From Astrothelium macrocarpum (taxonomy: Eukaryota; Ascomycota; Dothideomycetes; Trypetheliales; Trypetheliaceae): DNA of 62,949 nucleotides. The notes beneath the pieces were generated by a model, which searched no databases, was not told the origin of the DNA, and saw nothing but the letters and a program-made list of their open reading frames with translations. The stretch is taken from assembly GCA_021030915.1 (NCBI GenBank), contig JAGEMR010000160.1, forward strand, positions 1-62,949, written 5' to 3'. The position numbers and the translations under genes were made by a program. Shown here one piece after another: positions 55,675 through 62,949 of the stretch. How positions within the stretch are numbered: position 1 is the stretch's first letter; every line of letters begins with the position of its first letter.

Positions 55675-57550
55675 CAATGATATGATGAAATCATGATTGT
55701 TTCTTTCACCGATTGCTTGGGCCTTGTCTTCATCCTTTTGTATTGTTGGGACACGCGTCGGTGCGGGGTGATAATTTATTTACAAAGATCGTCACTTGCA
55801 TTGAACGATAACCTCTGTTTACTCAAAGGCTCGTGCCGGATCTCGATATCCCCAAATCAGCGCAAACGTGTTTCAGCCATCACCCGCATTGCATCTATGA
55901 AATGAAAGTAGCAGGCTAGCAGGGCAGGGTAAAATGCTCTATACAACCATGGCTTCCTCCTCATATGCCAGCTGTATTTCGAGTCAAGCATTATCTGAGG
56001 GACCTGAAAATTTGCCTCGAGTGGTAGACGTCCAAACGCAGTAGGACTCTGGCAACGAAGTTTCAATTGCTCTAAGCAATCTTTTAGGAGACTCAATGCT
56101 TGGACACTGATGGCGTACTTTGAAAAGCCATCTACACTTCCTATCTATCCTGAGACCCCATCTTTTCGTGCGAGTACGTGGTGACATGCTACTCGCCAAA
56201 GACCGTGGTTGTTGAGATGGCTCGGATACCTCTGCAACTGATTCGATGTCAAAAAAGTCCTCAGAGTCAAACGCTTTGACACAGATATTTTCCAGTCCAA
56301 AAGCACAAGAGCGATTCATTTTTGGTCTTAGCTTCTGTGCAGTCCGCAAGAAATGCTGAGGCATGTCCCTTGCCTCCGTTGCGCAAGCTTGCCCGTTTAT
56401 CCGTAACTAATAAAGACCGGCCGTGCAAAATGGAATGATCCATGCTTATTTTTCGTATTTATCTTTCATAGACGTATGCTATATCGTACAAGGAATGAGT
56501 TCCAATCTTGGAAAGCCAAGACTCAAAGATCTGATCAAGATTCTTAAGAGTATATCAGAGCATATTGACTCCAGCTTATCCTACGGAATCCGCTGGTAAG
56601 TGCTCGAGTTGAGGAGGGTGCTCGAAAGAGGCTTCAGAGGAATGTGATAAGACCTAGTTGGTGAAAAGCGTTTCAATACCACTCTCCTCAAGTGACGCTG
56701 GTTGGCTTTGTTATCTTTTGAATGGTGGATGGGACACCTCATGCCGAAGTCAAATGTCTGCTTCTGCACTTTGCATACTGTCTCCAACGCCAACCGATTA
56801 CTCAAGACGTGTTCGCGAAATCTGACAAGTTTGTACGACCACTGCAGAAACAGACTTCTCACCCAGTGCGAGGTCGTTCGAGCCAGAAGGTTGTTCACAC
56901 CGAAAGTTCATTCAGGCCAGAAGGTTATGTCGGCTAGGAGGTCGCTCTGCTTGGAGGTCGTTCACCTGGCGGCTTCAACATTGTATGCATTGATTGACCC
57001 TGATAATGACATGTCATTAGCACGCAATTCTTCAGGAAATGGACAACTCTTACTCAACATGTCTGACGCCGCTTGTTACCAAACAGATCATATGGGTACT
57101 CATCTCGGGGTGAAGCCGCGATATCGAAGCATAACTGGATTGATCTTGGTGGCCGAAGGATAGAAGTGAAAGTCCATGCGATGCTTAATCAGCACTTTTC
57201 TCTCACAACTTCAAACGTTGAGCTGATATGTGAGTGAACGCCCCAAGATGGTACTCGAGCCAGACCCTCTGCTGGCGGAGACACGGCGCAGGAGGTGTCA
57301 AGTAGTGACATTATGAATGCCTTGTTAATAGATGATGTCGGTTGCCCTGCATCCGCCATTCGATTGCCTGGAGCAGAGCTGCAGCCAGTCAAAGTGTCCA
57401 GCACAAAATTGACTTAGCTCGCGTGGTGATCAACTTGTCGTTGTTGCGATGTCTGATCTCACCTCCAAGCATCTAGGCAAATTAATCGGGACCACACAAC
57501 CCGCGTTTCCCCATCAACCCCACCAAATTTACTAGTAAACAGCGGGCGCT
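55675..57550. other. Intergenic up to the retrotransposon, one weak ORF
   Basis: A minus-strand ORF at 55984-56364 starts with ATG (MPQHFLRTAQKLRPKMNRSC) and has 126 codons, basic and Ser-rich, no family; an overlapping frame at 55857-56096 (MSLLKDCLEQLKLRCQSPT) may be its shifted continuation, so this could be a broken gene. ORFs around 56,600-57,160 on both strands show nothing recognisable. Confidence 0.35.
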
Positions 57551-57841
57551 GTTGGAAAATTCAGTCATATCACATTAGAATTCAGAATTAAATAAAAATT
57601 GAAATAATTTTATTAATTTATTAGCCTTTCGTTTTATTAATATTTGATGAAAAGATTTTGAATATCCAAATAGACGTGTATATAGTCCTTTATCGTCAAT
57701 ATTTGTTAGGGTCACCTCCGAACAAGGCGTATCGCGCTACTTGTAGGACCCGCAAGCCAGCACATATCCTAGTCGGTCACGAGAGTGATCAGTACGTTCA
57801 AATAATTGAACATAATAAACGTTCAGCACGTTCATTATACA
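57551..57841 (+). repeat. Possible 5' LTR of the Gypsy element
   Basis: Begins TGTTGGAAAATTCAG at the composition change and could end at TTATACA near 57,841, giving the TG...CA ends of an LTR. A TATATAG box lies near 57,680 and an unusually GC-rich island (about 57,705-57,790) interrupts the AT-rich sequence. There is no second LTR in the window to confirm the limits, and no clear tRNA primer site follows. Confidence 0.4.
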
Positions 57842-60122
57842 GATCATGAAAAACATTCAATCGTTTAATATAAATGATTATAATAATCATCTAATATATA
57901 AGAATATAACGCGATTATTATAATCTCGTTATATTCAAAGCCATTTTTTAAATTAATCTTTAATAACGTTTTTAATAGAATTTTAAAATATCAAATCATA
58001 TTATTTTTATTAATTTAATCTTTTATCAATTCTTTTCAGAAATCATTTTGATCTCAAATAAATTCGATTCCGAGGATATCTAAAATTATAATATATTGAA
58101 TATTTTCAAAATGAATCAATAAAAATAATTATAAAATGGTAATGGTTTATTTTAAACCGGAAGAAACTGATTCATATCACGATTTGACGGAAAAGTCAGA
58201 AAATCTGACGATTTCTATAGAAATCGTTCTAAAATGGAAGATTGATTCAATATTATTCAATTATATCTTATATTCGAAAATATTATGATAAATAATCAAT
58301 TTCTTTTTATAATCATATTTATAAAAGAAAGAATATTCCATTGGATCCGATTATATCTCATTAATTATATGATAGGGACTGGAAATCAGATAATCAATAA
58401 TATATTTCAAAATTTTGGTATATTTAAAAAGGAAATTATTAAAATATTCGGAATATCCAATCAATAAATAATAATTGAATAAATAATTTTGAATATTAAA
58501 TAAAAGATTTTAATAATAGATTATATAACCAGATTTTAAAAATATATTCAATAAATTGAATGAAATGATAAAATATTCCGTTTCATATTTTATAAAGAAT
58601 TTAAAGATAATATCAAAAACGAATTAATATATTACGTAAATATCATAGATATTCTATCATAATTAATGAAGGTAATGATTGAATTAGATGATAAATTGTA
58701 TATGAGGATTTTAAAAAAAAAGGGAGATTGAAAATTGACCGTTTGATGGGAAAATTCACGAATTTAGAATAACGATTACGGCGATTTAATGGATTTTAAT
58801 TTTATCAGAAAAGGGAAGAAGAATAATATCCGCCCGAAAAAGGGATCCAAAGATAAAAAATATTATTTTTATGAAAAAGAGGGATATTTTATAAAAAATT
58901 ACCGATCCAAATTTAATATGATATAATGAGAAATCGTAATTATAAAAAAGGAAATTAATATGGTTTTAATAGATTATTCGGATGAAAAAATTTTAATTGA
59001 AAGAATTATTCAAAAAACGTCTGATAAAAAAAATGAATGATAATTCGACCAATAGAATGATAATGGGAAGAATAATCCATTTCCAATATCAGAAAATATA
59101 TAAAAAATCTGAAAAAGAATATGAGAATATATTATGCGATCAAATTAATAAATAAATCGAATTATAAAAGGATATCTAATGACCGAATTTATATTCTAAT
59201 AATATATCAGAGAAATATTAAAATAGCCGAATCATGAGAATTATTTTATAATCAGATTATATATAATATCTAATTATTCAGTATATATTATTATAATACA
59301 AATTTCTAAAAAATAATTTGGAATTTTAATAGAATTATTATCGGAAAATTTCGAAATATAGAAAAATATTTTATTTAATATAATTAATCCGAATTATAAA
59401 TAACTAATTTTATCAGAAGAATATTAAAATCAGAAATATTAATTATTAAAATATTAAAAATATCGAAAAATAAAAAAAAATATTTGACAAAATAATATCA
59501 TTGATATATAAAATTCATGATATTTTGAATATCAGAAGATATAATAATAATAATATTATAATAAGAATTATAAAAGATATATATATGATCAATAATAAAA
59601 AAATAAATTTATAAATGAAAAAATAAAAGAAATTATATTTATAAATATATCGTTATTCAAAAAAAATATAGAATATTTTTAAATGAATTTATTAATATAA
59701 TCTATTTATGATTATTGGATCAGAGATTATTTTCAAAAATAATTAATCACAAATAGAAAATATTCAGATTATAAAAAAATATATTATTTTCAATATAAAA
59801 ACGAGAATTATAAAATTCATATAACAAAAAAATTAAAATAATATAAACGATAATCATAAAAAAATTATAATTTTATTAATTATTTTATTCATCAAAAATA
59901 GGAAGAGGAATATATATTGATTAATGAACGATTCTATAGAAATAGGGAAAATTATTTATATTATAATGATTATAAAATAATATAACATTTACCCATATCT
60001 ATTAGACAGATTGCGGTAAAAACACACTCGTTATGGGAAAAAGATTTAAATTTTATATATAAAATACGCATATAAATTTAAATATTATTTAGATATCCAA
60101 TCATTTATTATATATTATAATA

Positions 60123-62868
60123 ATGGTAGAAAGAAAAGGAAAAATTAAGATATTAATCGATTCCGGAATAAATAGAAATTTCATATCCAAAAAATTTCAG
60201 AAATCATTGAATTTATTAATTAAATTAAAAGATCAAAAATATATAATACGTGTAATAATAGGAGAAAAGATGCCAGAAATTGGCGAAATTTCGGAGGAAA
60301 TTCGGCTAATATTCATAATCATTACAGGATATATCAAAAAAATCACGTTTGATATCATTATCATAATCAGATATGATATCATATTAGAATTATTTTAATT
60401 ATAATAATATAATTCAATAATTAATTGGAAAAATAGAATATTAAAAATGAATAAATATAATTACGGAATTATATCAAAATTTTTACATTCAGATACAATA
60501 AAAGATGAAATAAATGACTATTTTATATAAATCATTTCAAAAAACGAAATCCTTATCAAAAAAATTTCGGATATAATAGATATTTTTATAAAATAAGAAA
60601 ATCAAAAAATTAATAATTTAAAAATAATTTTAATCATTTTTAAAATTCTTTTGAAATATAAAAAATGGATATATTTTTTTAAAAAAGAATTAGATATTAA
60701 AATATTATTTAAATATCAATTATGGAATTATAAAATAAAATTTCTTATAAAAAAATAATCTATATTCAGACCCATTTATATATTATCCAATAAAAAATTT
60801 GAAATATTAAAAAAATATTTAAATAAAAATTTAAAAAAGGATTTTATTAAAAAATCGGAATTATTTATAGAATATCCGATTCTTTTTATATTAAAAAAAA
60901 ATGGAAATTTACGATTTTGTATAAATTATTAATAATTCAATAAAATAATAATTAAAAATCGATATTTATTATCAAATATTATAGAATTATAAAATAGATT
61001 TTTAAATGTATAATGATTTATTAAATTGGATCTATTAGAAATTTATAATTTTATACGAATAAAAGAAGACGAAGAATGGAAAATAATATTTCGAATAAGA
61101 TATGGATATTTTGAATATTTTATTATACCATTTGGATTCATAAATATATCAGTAAATTATCAATCATTTATAAATAATACATTATAATCATATTTCGATA
61201 AATTTATAATAATATATTTAGACGACATTTTTATTTATTCAAAAATTAAAAAAGAATATATATGATATGTATAATAAATATTCCAAGAATTAGATAAACG
61301 AAATTTATGATTAAAATTATCGAAATATGAATTCTGGATCAAGAAAATAAATTTCTTAGATTATATCATTGGAATAAAAATTATATAAATTAATTCAGAT
61401 AAGATAAAATTAGTCGAAAAATGGCTAGAATCAAAGAATATAAAAAACGTCCAATTTTTTTTGGAATTCGTTAATTATAATCAAAGATTCATTAAAAAAT
61501 ATTCTTTTAAAATTCAATTTTTAATGGAATTGATAAAAAATAAAAAGATATTCGTTTTTAAAAAAATGAAAAAAAGATATTTGAAATATTCAAAGGAGAT
61601 TATTTACGAAATTCTGTATTAAAAATCATTAAATCATCAGAATTAATATAAATCGAAATTGATATATCCGATTTGATAATAGAAATATATCTGTGTCAAT
61701 AATCATAGAATGAAAAATAATATCCAATAGGATATTATTTAAGAAAATTTTCAGGATTAGAATAGAATTATGATATTCATAATAAAAAATTTTTTATCAT
61801 AATTATTATATTATAATATTGGAAAATATATATTAAAAGATTATTATTTTTAGAAATTTTCACGGATCATAAAAATTTCATTTATTTTATAATAACGAAA
61901 TAATTGAATTAATAATAAATCAGATAATCAGAATTTTTAAAATAATACAAATTTATCATTAAATATATATCAGAAAAAAATAATTCTAAAATTAATATTT
62001 TAAATTAAAAACCGGATTATATGATAAAGGATATTAAAAATCAAATGATTTTTTAAATAAATTAAAATGATATATTATCAGAAAATTGTAAAAAAATTAA
62101 TATAATTCTGATCGTTTTTAAATAAAATCAGTAAATAGAATAAAAGGTCATAATTCCGTCAGAAAGAATCAAAAAAATTATTAAAAAATATCATATTGGA
62201 TTATTTTATAGGCATCCAGAGATCGTATAAATTATAAAAAATATTCAATAAAACTGCCATTTCAAAAGAATAAAAAAATATATCCAAAATTATATTATTA
62301 AATATGAATCATATCAAAAGAATAAATATAATATATAAATAAGAAAAGGAATAATCATATTAATAAAATCATTATATGAATCATTCGAATAGATCATTAT
62401 AGATTTTATTATAGATCTATCAGAATCAGAAGATCTAATAATAGGATTAAAATATAATATGATTATGATTATTATAAATAAATTAATAAAATATATCATT
62501 ATCGAATAATTCAAAAAAACGTATAAAATAATTTATATAATTGAATTATTATTTCAAAAATTAATCAAATATTTTAGAATTCCGATAAACGTCATATCCG
62601 ACAGAAATTGAAAATTTATATTAGTCTATTAGAAAACCGTTTTAAATAAATTCGGAATCAAATTGAAAATATTTATAATATATTATAAAGAAATAGACGG
62701 CCAAATAGAACGCGTAAATCAGATACTGGAATAATATTTAAAATATTATATGAATGATCAATAAAATAATTGGATATTTTTATTATTTATAATATAATTA
62801 GTATTAAATCAAAAAATGTCATCAATTACGCAAAAAATACCAATAGAATATATTTTAAAATAAAATAA
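60123..62868 (+). pseudogene. Gypsy pol remnant (protease, reverse transcriptase, RNase H, integrase)
   Basis: The protease part is a 91-codon open stretch at 60123-60398 with the active-site triad read as DSG. Reverse transcriptase lies at about 61,020-61,500: KLDLLEIYNFIRIKEDEEWK, GYFEYFIIPFGF and the catalytic YLDDIFIYS near 61,215. RNase H shows TDHKNF near 61,862. Integrase has the zinc-binding end with both CxxC cysteines changed to Tyr (YESYQKNK near 62,303), DFIIDLSES near 62,402, VISDRN near 62,590 and DGQIERVNQ near 62,697. Stops in every domain make it non-functional. The order and motif spelling place it with Tf-type/chromovirus Gypsy elements. Confidence 0.88.
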
Positions 62869-62949
62869 TAAGAATTGTTGAGTACAGGTCATTCGATGGT
62901 GCAGTGGAAGTAAGGACACTCAGGATAACGCTCACAGAGCTACTGTAGA
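62869..62949. other. Normal-composition sequence at the window edge
   Basis: From about 62,876 the sequence abruptly returns to balanced composition (for example GGTCATTCGATGGTGCAGTG). It is too short to assign; it may be host DNA or a younger insertion that cut the Gypsy element. Confidence 0.4.

Larger units (their letters stand above)
57551..62868 (+). mobile_element. Ty3/Gypsy LTR retrotransposon, RIP-degraded, 3'-truncated
   Basis: Strongly AT-rich block in which a Gypsy polyprotein can still be followed in pieces on the + strand, in order gag, protease, reverse transcriptase, RNase H, integrase (Ty3/Gypsy order). The gag zinc knuckle near 58,858-58,911 reads YYFYEKEGYFIKNYRS: the Cys and His ligands have become Tyr. 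Many stops interrupt all frames. Cys-to-Tyr and Gln-to-stop changes are G-to-A and C-to-T transitions, the RIP signature. The element ends without a 3' LTR: integrase sequence stops near 62,868 and normal-composition DNA follows. It is inactive. Confidence 0.9.

Noticed and set aside
57658..58467. ORFs at 57658-57849 and 58285-58467
   Set aside because: They lie inside the degraded retrotransposon, are Ile/Asn/Lys-rich from AT bias, and match no gag motif.
62314..62514. Minus-strand 66-codon ORF
   Set aside because: Antisense to the integrase remnant, composition explained by AT richness.

Overview
The window is nuclear DNA of a filamentous ascomycete (Pezizomycotina). The evidence is compact genes split by short GT-AG introns (about 49 to 108 bp) with CTAAT-like branch points, typical fungal housekeeping genes (branchpoint-bridging protein, DRG-type GTPase, ERG2, MED10, PXA protein), and very AT-rich blocks at both ends that look like repeat-induced point mutation (RIP). 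I cannot name the species. I found no rRNA, tRNA or CRISPR array by eye.

Layout. 1-590 is an AT-rich block. 1.6-33 kb is the gene-dense, conserved part: a six-exon cytochrome P450 (-), branchpoint-bridging protein (+), Ure2-like glutathione transferase (-), a three-KH RNA-binding protein (-), a zinc alcohol dehydrogenase (-), a nucleoside hydrolase (-), a ferric reductase (+), cysteine dioxygenase (-), DRG1/Rbg1 GTPase (+), an HTH/CENP-B-type DNA-binding protein (+), a PXA-domain protein (-), ERG2 sterol isomerase (-) and MED10 (+). Three pairs are divergent over short shared promoters: nucleoside hydrolase/ferric reductase, cysteine dioxygenase/DRG1 and ERG2/MED10.

From about 33 kb to 57.5 kb genes are sparse and of accessory character: a small acidic repeat protein, a polyketide-synthase methyltransferase remnant, a PEBP-family protein, a six-cysteine secreted protein, a broken NmrA-like reductase, a 2-oxoglutarate dioxygenase-like protein, a secreted pro-protein with a KR site, a secreted NucA/NucB-type nuclease-like protein, two proteins I do not recognise, a fungal rhodopsin-domain membrane protein and a DUF6594-like membrane protein. 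Three diverged copies of a roughly 95-110 bp dispersed repeat lie here. 57.55-62.87 kb is a RIP-degraded Ty3/Gypsy retrotransposon, read on the + strand from gag zinc knuckle to integrase and cut off sharply before 62,869, where ordinary base composition returns.

Exon models were built by hand. For the main multi-exon genes the exon lengths sum to whole codons, and family motifs are continuous across the joins. The most useful results are structural: an 8-nt microexon that completes the catalytic Asp motif of the nucleoside hydrolase, a 7-nt first exon in a secreted protein, a GC-AG intron and a 1.85-kb intron in the PXA gene, and an intron that splits the catalytic SLHLY motif of cysteine dioxygenase. 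I did not find a clearly new multi-gene system; the secreted and unrecognised proteins of the right half are the best candidates for novelty.
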